From a virus: a DNA stretch of 41,028 nt. Shown here one piece after another: positions 14,369 to 22,605 of the stretch. Position 1 is the stretch's first letter; every line of letters starts with the position of its first letter. A program made the position numbers and the translations under genes. The stretch is from positions 1-41,028 of the IMG/VR virus record IMGVR_UViG_3300032278_000029; one strand, written 5' to 3'. The notes beneath the pieces were generated by a model. It saw only the letters and a list, made by a program, of their open reading frames with translations. It did not search any database and was not told the origin of the DNA.

Positions 14369-14707
14369 ATGATGCCCGAAGATGACAAGTGCTTAAAGAA
14401 TTTGAAGGCAATTTTTGAAAAAGACAATCTTGCGCTTCATCAAAAAGACCGTGCCTACAGGGGCAGCTGGAAGAAACGAGGTGGAGTGGGGGCATTCATG
14501 ATGCTCTGTCGGAAATGGGATCGAATTGAAGCCCGTGTGCAGGAGTTCAATTGGGACATTTTTGAGTCTATCAAGGAAGACATCCGAGATGAGTCCATCT
14601 TGGATGACATTCGGGATTTGCGACGGTATTTGGGGCTGGTAGAGGCTGAAATGGTTGAACAGCAAAATGACAACGTAGGGGTGAGTATCACATACACTGC
14701 CCCCTGA
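14369..14707 (+). CDS. DUF1599/Nmad1-like protein
   Basis: 112 aa from the ATG at 14369 behind AAGGAG. KDRAYRGSWKKRGGVGAFMMLCRKWDRIE, then DESILDDIRDLRRYLGLVEAEM, follows the helical pattern of DUF1599, also called nucleotide modification associated domain 1 (K..dYG..W...g....R...Ki.R......D...D...Y). Many such proteins are all-alpha NTP-pyrophosphohydrolase relatives. Its position right after the TS homologue supports a nucleotide-pool or base-modification role. Family call is moderate. Confidence 0.6.
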   Translation: MMPEDDKCLKNLKAIFEKDNLALHQKDRAYRGSWKKRGGVGAFMMLCRKWDRIEARVQEFNWDIFESIKEDIRDESILDDIRDLRRYLGLVEAEMVEQQNDNVGVSITYTAP

Positions 14708-14739
14708 TTCAGTCTATTTGACCCCGGTGGGAGTAAGCG

Positions 14740-14991
14740 ATGAAAGGGACCATCACCAGGCTCCGCTTGAATCAAGGTTACTGCTTCATCCGAGATGAGG
14801 AGGGCATCTCACGATTTGCCCATGCACGGGCATTTGTAGATCCTGTCTCATTTGACTTGGCGCGTGAGGGACAAGCTGTTGAATTCACACCAGTGATAGA
14901 CCCCAAGGGGCTTAGGGCGCAACACGTGCGTTTGCTCCCAGCAGGGTATGCCGTACCACGAATCAGCAAGGATACTGACGGGAATGTCTAA
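14740..14991 (+). CDS. Cold-shock-domain-like nucleic-acid-binding protein
   Basis: 83 aa with GGAG before the ATG. GTITRLRLNQGYCFIRDEEG, then SRFAHARAF, and EGQAVEFTPVIDPKGLRAQHV follow the cold-shock OB-fold pattern (G.V...GYGFI..., FvH.s, G..V.F...KG..A..V). It probably binds single-stranded DNA or RNA. The C-terminal 15 residues overlap the start of the next gene by 8 nt. Confidence 0.75.
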   Translation: MKGTITRLRLNQGYCFIRDEEGISRFAHARAFVDPVSFDLAREGQAVEFTPVIDPKGLRAQHVRLLPAGYAVPRISKDTDGNV

Positions 14992-15286
14992 TAAAGAATT
15001 CAGAAATCTCACAACTGAAATTGTGGAATGGGAAGATGCTACAGGGTGCTCGGGGTGGGCATCAGATAGCACTGGGGAACCCGTTGGAACCCTGATGATA
15101 ATACGGTCAGTGGGGTATCTGCTGAAAGAAACAAAGAGCACCCTCACCCTGTGTCAGAGTCTAGACCAAGACGAACAAACGGACAACCGATTGAGCATCC
15201 CCAAATCCATCATCACTAGACGATGGGTGATCAGGCCAGACGGGTCTGGTTGGTCAAAATCGACCGGAGAGTCAAGGAATGATTGA
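14984..15286 (+). CDS. Hypothetical protein (100 aa)
   Basis: ATG 14984 after a weak ACGGGA site; the frame extends upstream to 14948 but inside the previous gene. A VEWEDATGCSGW opening followed by SVGYLLKETKSTLTLCQSL and IPKSIITRRWVI is a pattern I associate with small beta-rich phage proteins of unknown function. It overlaps the SNF2 gene by 8 nt. Confidence 0.6.
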   Translation: MSNKEFRNLTTEIVEWEDATGCSGWASDSTGEPVGTLMIIRSVGYLLKETKSTLTLCQSLDQDEQTDNRLSIPKSIITRRWVIRPDGSGWSKSTGESRND

Positions 15287-16847
15287 CTTTGCAAAATGTA
15301 ACACGAAACCGTATGACCACCAGAAAGCGGGAGTTGAGGCGCTGGTGGGCAACGAGGTCTTTGCGTTGTTTGATGAACCCGGGGCAGGCAAGTCCAAACA
15401 GGTGATTGACGCAGCAATGCTTTTGTGGGGAGAAGGAGCCATTGACCGGGTTATCGTAGTGTGCCCTAGCCCAGTCAAGCCAGTTTGGTTTGACCCTGAG
15501 TTGGGGCAACTCTCAAGGCATCTCTGGCCAACAGTACCGTGCTTGATCTCTGAGTATCATTCCAAGCTCAAGCAGTGGACTTCTGGACCCGAAGGGGTTG
15601 AGCCTTTGCGTTGGGTCATTACCAACTATGAGTACTTGCGAGATGCTGCCAGACTTAAAATGCTGACGGGTAAAGTGGGCCCAAAAACCCTTTTGGTACT
15701 GGATGAATCGAGTGCGATCAAAACGCCGAGAGCACAGCAGACGCGAGCATGTAAGAAACTCAGGAAGAAGTGTGGCCGGGTAGTGTTATTGAACGGCACT
15801 CCGATTGATCACAGTCCCCTTGATATGTATTCTCAGGGAAACATTATGAGCCCTGACATTCTTGAAACCCCCAACCTGCAATTATTCCGCGCACGGTATT
15901 GCGTGATGGGTGGGTGGCAAGGTCGGGAGATTGTAGGGTGGAACAATCTGGACGATATCACCGCCCGGTTTGCCCCTTACGTCTTGAGACGATTGAAACG
16001 GGATTGCCTTGATCTCCCAGAGAAAATGGAACCCGTCACTATTACTGCGACATTGACCCCGGCTACGTGGAAAGTGTATTGCGAAATGCGGGATGACCTT
16101 ATCACGTGGCTCAACGAGTCTACCGCGAGTGTTGCCCCGCAGACGATTACCAAGGTGATGCGGTTGGCTCAAATTACGTCAGGATTCATCGGGGGGATTG
16201 AAGACCAAGGGTTGGATGACGGACTCCCCGAGTATCTCAGCACGACACACAAATTGCCGGAAGAAATCTTGTTTCAAGGTTCGTGGACTTCGGAGTCAAA
16301 AATGATGCGCACAGTCCAAGAGATTAGTGATGAAAAGCTCACGACGTTTCTTCAATGGCATCGAGAGCAATTGTTCATGAATCCTAATTTCAAGGTGGTG
16401 GTCTGGTGCCGTTTTCGTAATGAGGTGGAACGGCTTAGATTGGCTCTCACTCAGTTGCCTCACCCAAATGTAAAGGTGGGCACCATTTGGAGTGGACCGA
16501 AGGATGAGCGGGAGTACGCGGTGAGATTGATGAATCCATATACCGCACCGAAGGGTCCAGCGGTGCTTGTAGGCACCCCGGCAACCGGGGCATTTGGACT
16601 CGATTTCACCGCAGCAGACACCGCCGTATATATGAGCAACGAACGGAGATTGCTGATCAGGATTCAATCTGAAGACCGAATACACCGACCGGGACAGACT
16701 CGTGCGGTGAACTATTTTGACGTCATCGCGCAAGGTCCAAGGGGGCAAAAGACTATAGACCACCACATCATCAAGATGCTTTGGGCGCATCGTGACCTTG
16801 CTGAGATGACTACTTCGGGGTGGATTGAAGCCCTGTCGGAAGAGTGA
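15279..16847 (+). CDS. SNF2-family DNA helicase/translocase
   Basis: 522 aa. Motif Q-like PYDHQKAGVEAL is followed by P-loop DEPGAGKSKQ (32-41), the Walker B variant LVLDESS, LLNGTPI (motif III) and, in the second RecA lobe, VVVWCRFRNEVERL, TGAFGLDFTAAD and SEDRIHRPGQTRAV (motif VI). These are standard SNF2/SWI2 signatures. Phage SNF2 proteins remodel DNA-protein complexes or assist replication and recombination. The start overlaps the previous gene, and it is the last gene before a 317-bp gap. Confidence 0.93.
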   Translation: MIDFAKCNTKPYDHQKAGVEALVGNEVFALFDEPGAGKSKQVIDAAMLLWGEGAIDRVIVVCPSPVKPVWFDPELGQLSRHLWPTVPCLISEYHSKLKQWTSGPEGVEPLRWVITNYEYLRDAARLKMLTGKVGPKTLLVLDESSAIKTPRAQQTRACKKLRKKCGRVVLLNGTPIDHSPLDMYSQGNIMSPDILETPNLQLFRARYCVMGGWQGREIVGWNNLDDITARFAPYVLRRLKRDCLDLPEKMEPVTITATLTPATWKVYCEMRDDLITWLNESTASVAPQTITKVMRLAQITSGFIGGIEDQGLDDGLPEYLSTTHKLPEEILFQGSWTSESKMMRTVQEISDEKLTTFLQWHREQLFMNPNFKVVVWCRFRNEVERLRLALTQLPHPNVKVGTIWSGPKDEREYAVRLMNPYTAPKGPAVLVGTPATGAFGLDFTAADTAVYMSNERRLLIRIQSEDRIHRPGQTRAVNYFDVIAQGPRGQKTIDHHIIKMLWAHRDLAEMTTSGWIEALSEE

Positions 16848-17164
16848 AAAACGAACGAAAAACGAAATGTGTCTAGAAAGTGTTAGGAATGCGTCTAAGA
16901 GGTGTACAACATTTTGATGATAGCTACAGTGGTGTCATGGTCAATCGTTGATTTGCTTCTAAAGTATTATGAACATGTAGTTTATAACTTTTTTATTTTA
17001 GAGCTTTACTTTTGAGAAAATATAAAATTTGGCCTGTTTTTGGGGGTGTAGATGCCTCGCACTTCTAAAATAAGCTATTTACTTTTTTATAAAAACAGAT
17101 TACAGTTATCCCTTACAACGAGTGCCGCAACGATACGGCACCTCAAAAAAGGAGAAGCCCGAAG
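16848..17164 (+). promoter_or_regulatory. AT-rich intergenic regulatory region
   Basis: No supported gene. Contents: a 16-mer GGTCAATCGTTGATTT (16939-16954) also present in reverse at 32926-32941; the 13-mer GCTTTACTTTTGA (17003-17015), also at 5482; a TATAAA (17021-17026) with TTTAGA 18 bp upstream, a possible promoter; a second TTTACTTTTTTATAAAA element (about 17082-17098); and a hairpin GTGCCG/CGGCAC (17122-17141) in the leader of the helicase gene. A 62-codon frame starting at 17052 overlaps the helicase gene and looks spurious. Confidence 0.5.
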
Positions 17165-18637
17165 ATGGCTGATACTCACACCTGGTCAGAACAGCAAGAA
17201 AAGATTTTTGAGTGGTTCAAGACCGGCGTCAGGCACTTGATCGTCCGTGCTCGTGCCGGCACCGGAAAGACCACCACGATCATCGAGGGGATAAAGCACG
17301 CCCCTGAGACCAGCATCCTGCTGGCCGCATTCAATAAACGTATTGCCACTGAGTTGGACCTGCGATTGGAGAACACCAACGCAGAAGCCAAGACGCTTCA
17401 CGCCATTGGCTTTTCCTTCGTGAAACGCTATTGGGAGAGGCTGTCATTGGAGAAGCGCAACGGGGCACGCAAAATGGGGCTAGCCGAGCAGGTGTGCGGC
17501 GCACGTGTCCCCGATAGCATCATCAAACTCGTGGCCAATCTCCACTCCAAGGCCCGTGAAATCGTCCCCCATGCTTGCCACCCCGGGGATTTGACCGACA
17601 TCATGTACAAATTTGACTTACTCCCCGATGAAGAGTGGGTGGGTGAGGGGTATGATGTGGAGTTTGTTGAGAGCAAGGCGTTGGAAGCGATGGAGGTAGC
17701 AGCCACCGTCAAACCCGTCACGACAGGGATTGATTTCAGTGACATGATCTTCTTGCCCGTCCGTAATAAGTGGCTGAGCAAGAAGTACGATTTGGTAGTG
17801 GTCGATGAGGCGCAGGATATGACTGCGGCGCAGCTGGAGATTGCCCAGGGAGTTTGCCGTGGACGCATTTGCGTAGTGGGAGATGATAAGCAAGCCATCT
17901 ATGGTTTCCGAGGGGCAGACAGCGGGTCTTTGGACCGTCTCAAGACAGAACTGGATGGGGTTGAGTTGGGACTGAACACCACTTACCGCTGCAGCACGGC
18001 CATCGTAGAAGAAGCAAAGCGATTGGTGCCCGATTTTGAAGCTGGCCCTACAAACAAAACCGGGATGATCACTCAGATCCCCCGGGAAAAGATTGTTGAC
18101 GCTGCGGACATGAGTGATTTCATCCTCTCCCGGTTAAATGCTCCGTTGGTAGGCATTGCCCTCTCGTTGCTGGCGAGAGGCAAACGCACCGTCATCGCTG
18201 GCAGGGACATTGGCGCTGGTCTCAAAAAGCTCATACGCACACTCGCAAAGGGTCAGGCAGCACAGTCTATACCCCGGTTGCTGGAGCGCATCTCAATCTG
18301 GGAAGTGAAGCAATGCGACCGGATGATCAGAGCGCAACGACCGGAGCAGACTGACCTCATCCAAGACCAAGCGGAATGCCTCGTCAGTCTGTGCCAAGAA
18401 GCCCGAAGCGTCAACGCAGTCATGCAACGAATTGATGTCCTGTTCACCAATAATGGACTCGGCCAAGCAGGGACTATTACGTGCTCATCGGTTCACAAGG
18501 CAAAAGGGTTAGAAGCTGACCGGGTATTCATCTTGAAAGATACCCTGAAAGATTCTAGCGAAGAAGAGTTGAACATTCAGTATGTCGCAATCACGCGAGC
18601 AAAGACCACTTTGGTGTGGGTCACGGAAGGAGAATGA
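17165..18637 (+). CDS. UvrD/Rep-like superfamily 1 helicase
   Basis: 490 aa. Motifs in order: Walker A ARAGTGKTT (29-37), motif Ia LAAFNKRIA, Walker B VVDEAQDM, VGDDKQAIYGFRGAD (motif III), LNTTYR (motif IV), SSVHKAKGLEADRVFIL (motif V) and YVAITRAKTTL (motif VI). All catalytic motifs are intact and the protein is shorter than UvrD, as is typical for phage versions. ATG 17165 follows GGAG. Predicted 3'-5' DNA unwinding in replication or recombination. Confidence 0.93.
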   Translation: MADTHTWSEQQEKIFEWFKTGVRHLIVRARAGTGKTTTIIEGIKHAPETSILLAAFNKRIATELDLRLENTNAEAKTLHAIGFSFVKRYWERLSLEKRNGARKMGLAEQVCGARVPDSIIKLVANLHSKAREIVPHACHPGDLTDIMYKFDLLPDEEWVGEGYDVEFVESKALEAMEVAATVKPVTTGIDFSDMIFLPVRNKWLSKKYDLVVVDEAQDMTAAQLEIAQGVCRGRICVVGDDKQAIYGFRGADSGSLDRLKTELDGVELGLNTTYRCSTAIVEEAKRLVPDFEAGPTNKTGMITQIPREKIVDAADMSDFILSRLNAPLVGIALSLLARGKRTVIAGRDIGAGLKKLIRTLAKGQAAQSIPRLLERISIWEVKQCDRMIRAQRPEQTDLIQDQAECLVSLCQEARSVNAVMQRIDVLFTNNGLGQAGTITCSSVHKAKGLEADRVFILKDTLKDSSEEELNIQYVAITRAKTTLVWVTEGE

Positions 18638-18641
18638 AAGA

Positions 18642-19133
18642 ATGGGAAAATGGACGGCATTGATGGAGGGCAGACCACTTTACCGGGGAGTTGAGCCCAG
18701 ATATCAAGACAAGGTTGAAGCCGTAAAAGCACCGCTGAAGACAGCTCAATTGTCCCCGGCTGCAATTGCGTCTGAGGTGGTAGGGTTGAGGGCAAAAAAG
18801 GCTAGCAAGGAATCTGAGTTGTCTGAAATCAATCTCTTGCTGGAAGCCCATCACCAACTCCTCATTGACGTCTATGACGAAGCCGGGGTGGAGAACCTCA
18901 AGCTGTCATCAGGCCACTCGGTGCGCACGCAGGTAGAACCAAATGCGGTAGTCAAGGACAAGGAAGTGTATCGCAAATGGTGCCTTAATAACGGATTTGG
19001 AGAGTTGATGTCTCTGCCGTGGCAGACAACAAACAGCCTGACCAAAGAACGATTGGAGGAGGGGAACCCAGAACCTGATGGGATTGAAATCTTTTCACGC
19101 ACAAAGGTGATTCTGACTTCCCCCAGAAGATGA
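18642..19133 (+). CDS. Hypothetical coiled-coil protein (163 aa)
   Basis: ATG 18642 begins four bases after the helicase stop. Residues about 40-90 (VGLRAKKASKESELSEINLLLEA and on) are a likely coiled coil, followed by an alpha/beta-type C-terminal half containing RTKVIL. This layout (heptad region, then a small domain around a SVRTQVEP-like strand) is common in phage proteins encoded near recombination or ssDNA-binding genes. Function not assigned. Confidence 0.65.
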   Translation: MGKWTALMEGRPLYRGVEPRYQDKVEAVKAPLKTAQLSPAAIASEVVGLRAKKASKESELSEINLLLEAHHQLLIDVYDEAGVENLKLSSGHSVRTQVEPNAVVKDKEVYRKWCLNNGFGELMSLPWQTTNSLTKERLEEGNPEPDGIEIFSRTKVILTSPRR

Positions 19134-19237
19134 AATGCCCACATTGTACAAACGACAACCCGAGTATGTTGGAGAGGATTTCAGCCAGCACAGTATTCTG
19201 CTTGGTATGTTCCAAGCAATTTCAGGAGAAAGACTGA
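19130..19237 (+). CDS. Mini zinc-ribbon protein (35 aa)
   Basis: Begins as ATGA over the preceding stop and ends one base before the next ATG. CPHC (C3, C6) and CLVC (C24, C27) form a rubredoxin/zinc-ribbon-like pair. Coupled translation on both sides and the four-cysteine spacing support it despite the small size. Confidence 0.65.
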   Translation: MKCPHCTNDNPSMLERISASTVFCLVCSKQFQEKD

Positions 19238-19238
19238 C

Positions 19239-20009
19239 ATGAAGAGAAAGAAAGTGGTCAAAACCGCAAAGAAACGGGTGGTCAAGCCCACCACGCTCGC
19301 AACTACTACCTCAGCAGATCTCATAGCCCCCTCGTTTGTAGATGTCTCGGACACCCGAGGGACCGAGCATTTGACGAGGGATGATATGCAAATGCCCCGG
19401 CTTACGCTGTCACAAAAGATGTCAAATCAGCTAGACCCCCAACACTCTTCATTTCTCCCTGACTTGAGGGTGGGGGAGTTTTTCAATGACCTTACGGGGG
19501 ACATTTATGGGCCTGATCCTCTGCGATTTGCCGTGATGCGGTCAGATCCCCCTCGTGGAGTTGAATTTTCCCCGCTGGACGAGGGTGGTGGCGTAAAGGA
19601 TATGAACGTGCCACTGGATGACCCTCGTATGGTCTGGGGGGATAACGGGGAAGTGCCCGTGGCCACTCGATTCTATGACTACATTATCTTGTTGTTAGAT
19701 TGTAATGAAGAAGTGATTGCCTTGTCGTTGGCTCGCACCGGAGTCAAAGCAGCTAAGAGTCTCAACACGTTGATAAAAGTACGCAGGGGACCATCTTTTG
19801 CCGGAGCTTATACTGCTACCCCTGCGACAGAAAGCAATAACAAGGGAACTTATGGGGTGTGGAAATTCAAAAATGATGGGTGGGTTAGCAAAGAACAATA
19901 TGAGCGGTTTACCGAGTTGTATGAGAATTTGAAAGACCGCACAATTAACATTGAAAGAGATCCTCAACCGACCAACCCTGAAGAGAAAGGGTCAACACTG
20001 GAGATATAG
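19239..20009 (+). CDS. Hypothetical replication-associated protein, possibly ssDNA-binding
   Basis: 256 aa with a basic N-terminus (KRKKVVKTAKKRVVK). The core MPRLTLSQKMSNQLDPQHSS, LRVGEFFNDLTGDIYG, then an aromatic/charged C-terminus, matches a widespread phage protein family found beside replication genes. An SSB-like role is often suspected. The acidic segment after residue 110 and the Glu/Pro-rich tail fit that idea, but I cannot confirm an OB fold. It is the last gene before the hairpin at 20016. Confidence 0.6.
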   Translation: MKRKKVVKTAKKRVVKPTTLATTTSADLIAPSFVDVSDTRGTEHLTRDDMQMPRLTLSQKMSNQLDPQHSSFLPDLRVGEFFNDLTGDIYGPDPLRFAVMRSDPPRGVEFSPLDEGGGVKDMNVPLDDPRMVWGDNGEVPVATRFYDYIILLLDCNEEVIALSLARTGVKAAKSLNTLIKVRRGPSFAGAYTATPATESNNKGTYGVWKFKNDGWVSKEQYERFTELYENLKDRTINIERDPQPTNPEEKGSTLEI

Positions 20010-20015
20010 CAATTG

Positions 20016-20056
20016 GGGGGTCGCCTTGGGGCTATGACGAGTCCAAGGCGACCCCC
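20016..20056. terminator. GC-rich hairpin, probable terminator of the plus-strand arm
   Basis: Perfect 14-bp arms (20016-20029 GGGGGTCGCCTTGG with 20043-20056) and a 13-nt loop, placed 6 bp after the last major plus-strand gene. It lacks a clear U tract on the plus strand, so termination may depend on Rho or on the stem alone. Confidence 0.7.
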
Positions 20057-20112
20057 ACCCCTCTGGCATGCGAGGTTTGCCCCTACGTAATAAACGAAAG
20101 CACCCCTGACCT

Positions 20113-20328
20113 ATGATTCAAATTGGAGCACTTGCGGCACCTATCCTCGCCATTGCTGCTGTCTATGCGGCGCACTTCCCGGGTGGGTGGGCACCGTATG
20201 CGGGGGTGATACTAGGGTATCTGGCCGGGATACTTGCCGCACGATATGAAGTTGGGGTGGTGGTGGAGTCAGACCCGCCGACTGTCGTGAAGTCTCGTGC
20301 CCGCATTGACTCGACTCCAAAAGGCTAG
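20113..20328 (+). CDS. Small membrane protein (71 aa)
   Basis: Two hydrophobic stretches (IGALAAPILAIAAVYAAHF and YAGVILGYLAGILAARY) separated by a PGGWAP turn, then a charged C-terminus. This is the shape of a small class II-type holin or other membrane protein, and it lies next to the lysis genes. There is no clear Shine-Dalgarno site and it overlaps the convergent peptidase gene by 60 bp, so it remains tentative. Confidence 0.4.
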   Translation: MIQIGALAAPILAIAAVYAAHFPGGWAPYAGVILGYLAGILAARYEVGVVVESDPPTVVKSRARIDSTPKG

Positions 20329-20724
20329 CCGCTGCCCACGGTCCCGAGTATCCAAGTGGACTCCCCACTTGTACCATCCCAATCCCCCCACCCGTACATC
20401 GTCTTGAGCAAACATTTTGGCTTTGGCTCGAAAGGTTTTGAGCGCCATCCCCCGAGGACAGTGGAGGTCAAGGGCACGCCCCTGAACGTGTTGACTTTTC
20501 AGAGCACCCCCTTGTTTTCTATTCCATCTCATCGTACGAAACGCAGACCCGATGACAAGCGGTTTGGACCCCATAAATGTTCTGAAATCTTCAAACACCC
20601 GAGCAAGCACCGGCAGTCGAGTCTCACGCCACACGAGGGGGTATGGAGTGCCGTCATGACACTCCAATTCCCCCCACGACAAGTGTGGGCCAGGGCTAGC
20701 TGGTTCCACCACGTTTTGTCGCAA
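20269..20724 (-). CDS. M15-family peptidase endolysin
   Basis: 151 aa. SQHVQGRALDLH and WGVHLDTR carry the zinc ligands H, D and H of the M15 D-Ala-D-Ala carboxypeptidase/VanY family, with AFRTMRWNRK ahead of them in the typical position. Many phage endolysins consist of just this domain and cleave peptidoglycan stems. The ORF starts at TTG 20724 with no clear ribosome-binding site and overlaps the previous gene by 29 nt, so it may be coupled or start internally at a GTG. Confidence 0.85.
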   Translation of the reverse strand: MRQNVVEPASPGPHLSWGELECHDGTPYPLVWRETRLPVLARVFEDFRTFMGSKPLVIGSAFRTMRWNRKQGGALKSQHVQGRALDLHCPRGMALKTFRAKAKMFAQDDVRVGGLGWYKWGVHLDTRDRGQRLAFWSRVNAGTRLHDSRRV

Positions 20725-20968
20725 TCACATTTTGGAGAGCCACCACCGCACGCATCACTTCGCGGGTGGCCCGGTTCACGTCTTCGTCATTGAGTAGATC
20801 ACGATCTGCCCCGGCTTCCACGGTCATTAGGATAGCGTGCACCATCCCCACCGCAGCATCTTCTTTTTCTTTCCCCCGCTGCCCTCCGCGCAGGAATTGT
20901 TCCACGGCGCTCACGCAACTCACGATGTAGGGCAATAGCTTCATTCCGATAGCGAGAAATCCCATCAT
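20696..20968 (-). CDS. Lysis-region hypothetical protein (90 aa)
   Basis: Hydrophobic N-terminal anchor (MGFLAIGMKLLPYIVSCVSAV), then a charged, mostly helical domain (VNRATREVMRAVVALQNVIATK). ATG 20968 has a GGAG upstream. It is encoded just before the endolysin, so a holin, spanin-like or regulatory role is possible but not shown. Confidence 0.55.
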   Translation of the reverse strand: MMGFLAIGMKLLPYIVSCVSAVEQFLRGGQRGKEKEDAAVGMVHAILMTVEAGADRDLLNDEDVNRATREVMRAVVALQNVIATKRGGTS

Positions 20969-20984
20969 TCACTCCTTCTTTCAT

Positions 20985-21242
20985 TCAGGCTGGCCGTCTG
21001 CGTTGGTACTCACTCCAGCCGCCAACCACCAGCCACGTTACGAGGTCATGCCCACCCTCATCTGACCACGCTATCCCATAGTCAGTTGAGGTGAGATATG
21101 TTGCGCCAAAAACAAATGCCCCAATGACGACCAATCGGAGAAGCATTCCAAGCATCCCCCAAATGGGGTGGCCGGGGTCAGCCAGGATTTGCCCCACACT
21201 ACCGGGACGTAATACGGTGGAGAAAGTCTCGTGTCCCGTCAT
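20985..21242 (-). CDS. Membrane protein, holin candidate (85 aa)
   Basis: Chosen start ATG 21242 (an in-frame start at 21272 lies inside the upstream gene). A strong transmembrane helix (MLGMLLRLVVIGAFVFGATYL) is followed by a hydrophilic region and a second weaker hydrophobic stretch (LVTWLVVGGW). It lies in a row of lysis-type genes and overlaps the 3' end of the lipoprotein hydrolase gene by 44 nt. Confidence 0.55.
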   Translation of the reverse strand: MTGHETFSTVLRPGSVGQILADPGHPIWGMLGMLLRLVVIGAFVFGATYLTSTDYGIAWSDEGGHDLVTWLVVGGWSEYQRRRPA

Positions 21243-22605
21243 GCTCTCTGAAGGTCCATTCTTGGCCCGCATCTAATTCCACCACCTCAATCCGCTCACC
21301 TGTGCGTGCGCTGAAAATTTCCACCCCCATAGCCCGTTTGGCCGTGACGGTGTAAGAGTCCCGCATGCCAATTATCGCCACATATGAGTGCTCTCCGAGG
21401 TTGGCTGCAAATGCCCGCACCACCCCTGTCTCTCCCGTATCAGGCCAGATTTGGTCGTCACTTTCATACGGGTGGCAACTCCAGTGATGGTTGCATCGTT
21501 CAGCATTGGCAATATCCCCCGGGAGCAAGTCACGCATAGCCCGAAGTGCGCTCATAATCTCGTCAGAGACCACTTCCCAATACAGGTCATGTCCTCGTAC
21601 ACCGGCAGACGAGTGGAGCACGTGTCCCGCACCTCCAGCAATGAACGTGGCGGCCATCCCAATGGCGAGTCTTGCTGGGTCAGCCTCTGAGTCACCGGAT
21701 GAGCCGGGGCCAATAGGTTCATTGCTTACAAACGGCAAGACACGGTCATAGAATTGGGCTTCCCACGGTTGACGGTGTGGTCTGTAAACGCTCTCAACGG
21801 TGTTGATTCTCCGGTCAAAGTGCGGCGTCAAGAGGTCTGCGTCAATCACGTTTTCCGAGAACAACCGATTGAGTGAAATCTCGGCATTGCCCCCGTCTGG
21901 TGAACTGGGGGCTACAGGTATGGTGCTAACATCGTTCCAGAGGGTAGTCAAATCTGCCAATTCTTCATCGTCCACTCCATTCAAATTGGATTCATTGGCT
22001 ATCTCTACAAATTGCACGCTGCTTCGTGTTGACTCAAGTACTCCCGCCACCCGTTCGACCCACAGCCGCCGGTCACGCCAATCTGGCATCATTTCCTGCG
22101 CATCAGCAAAAAGCACTACTTGGACCCGTAACCCCCGGCGTGCGCAGCGTTCAAGGAAACTGACCAGCATCTCATCGTACCCGGGCCACCCCGGGTCAAT
22201 CACCCGTCCCGCCCAGTACGGTTGTGATCCCACCATGCTCAGCACCCGCACATAGTCCACTCCCCACGAGGCTAGCCAATCCAAGACTGAATCCAAATAT
22301 TGCGGATCTTCCCGTTCCCCCCACAGCCCCCAAAACAAGCTCACCCCCCACGCCGCAAAGGGGCCATCATCATCCGAGAACGACCTGCCACTCAAGGAAA
22401 CATTCCCAGACAGAGACACGCTAGGCGGATCAGGGACAGGATCAGGAATGGGGTCAGGTAAAGGGTCAGGCAGAGGATCAATCGTTGCTCTCGGCGCATC
22501 CTCGTGCTCTTCTGAAGGTGAAACGGGGGGTGAAACGGGGGGAGTTGTCGCGCAACCACTAAAAATCAGCAAAATGAAGACCTGGGTGAGCTTGTGGTTG
22601 TTCAC
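21199..22605 (-). CDS. Lipoprotein with glycoside hydrolase (clan GH-A-like) domain
   Basis: 468 aa from GTG 22605 (GGGAGG upstream; GTGA overlap with the holin-like gene). An N-terminal signal helix ends in the lipobox IFSGC (C18), predicting lipid anchoring. A linker of Pro-Asp repeats (about 43-60) precedes a TIM-barrel-like domain. VEIANESNLNG (E205) and PFVSNEPIG (E296) look like the acid/base and nucleophile glutamates of GH-A enzymes such as GH5. A host-surface or cell-wall glycan target is likely. Repeat copy B lies in the linker coding sequence. A phage-encoded lipoprotein hydrolase is unusual. Confidence 0.7.
   Translation of the reverse strand: MNNHKLTQVFILLIFSGCATTPPVSPPVSPSEEHEDAPRATIDPLPDPLPDPIPDPVPDPPSVSLSGNVSLSGRSFSDDDGPFAAWGVSLFWGLWGEREDPQYLDSVLDWLASWGVDYVRVLSMVGSQPYWAGRVIDPGWPGYDEMLVSFLERCARRGLRVQVVLFADAQEMMPDWRDRRLWVERVAGVLESTRSSVQFVEIANESNLNGVDDEELADLTTLWNDVSTIPVAPSSPDGGNAEISLNRLFSENVIDADLLTPHFDRRINTVESVYRPHRQPWEAQFYDRVLPFVSNEPIGPGSSGDSEADPARLAIGMAATFIAGGAGHVLHSSAGVRGHDLYWEVVSDEIMSALRAMRDLLPGDIANAERCNHHWSCHPYESDDQIWPDTGETGVVRAFAANLGEHSYVAIIGMRDSYTVTAKRAMGVEIFSARTGERIEVVELDAGQEWTFREHDGTRDFLHRITSR
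22479..22506 (-). repeat. 28-bp dispersed repeat, copy B
   Basis: Differs from the copy C sequence at one base, in minus-strand orientation. It lies in the coding sequence of the lipoprotein hydrolase just after the signal peptide, where it encodes HEDAPRATI. The same peptide is encoded by copy E in another gene. Confidence 0.85.

Noticed and set aside
17052-17240. 62-codon frame upstream of the UvrD gene
   Set aside because: Overlaps the helicase start by 76 bp and sits in AT-rich leader DNA with a hairpin; no protein-like pattern.
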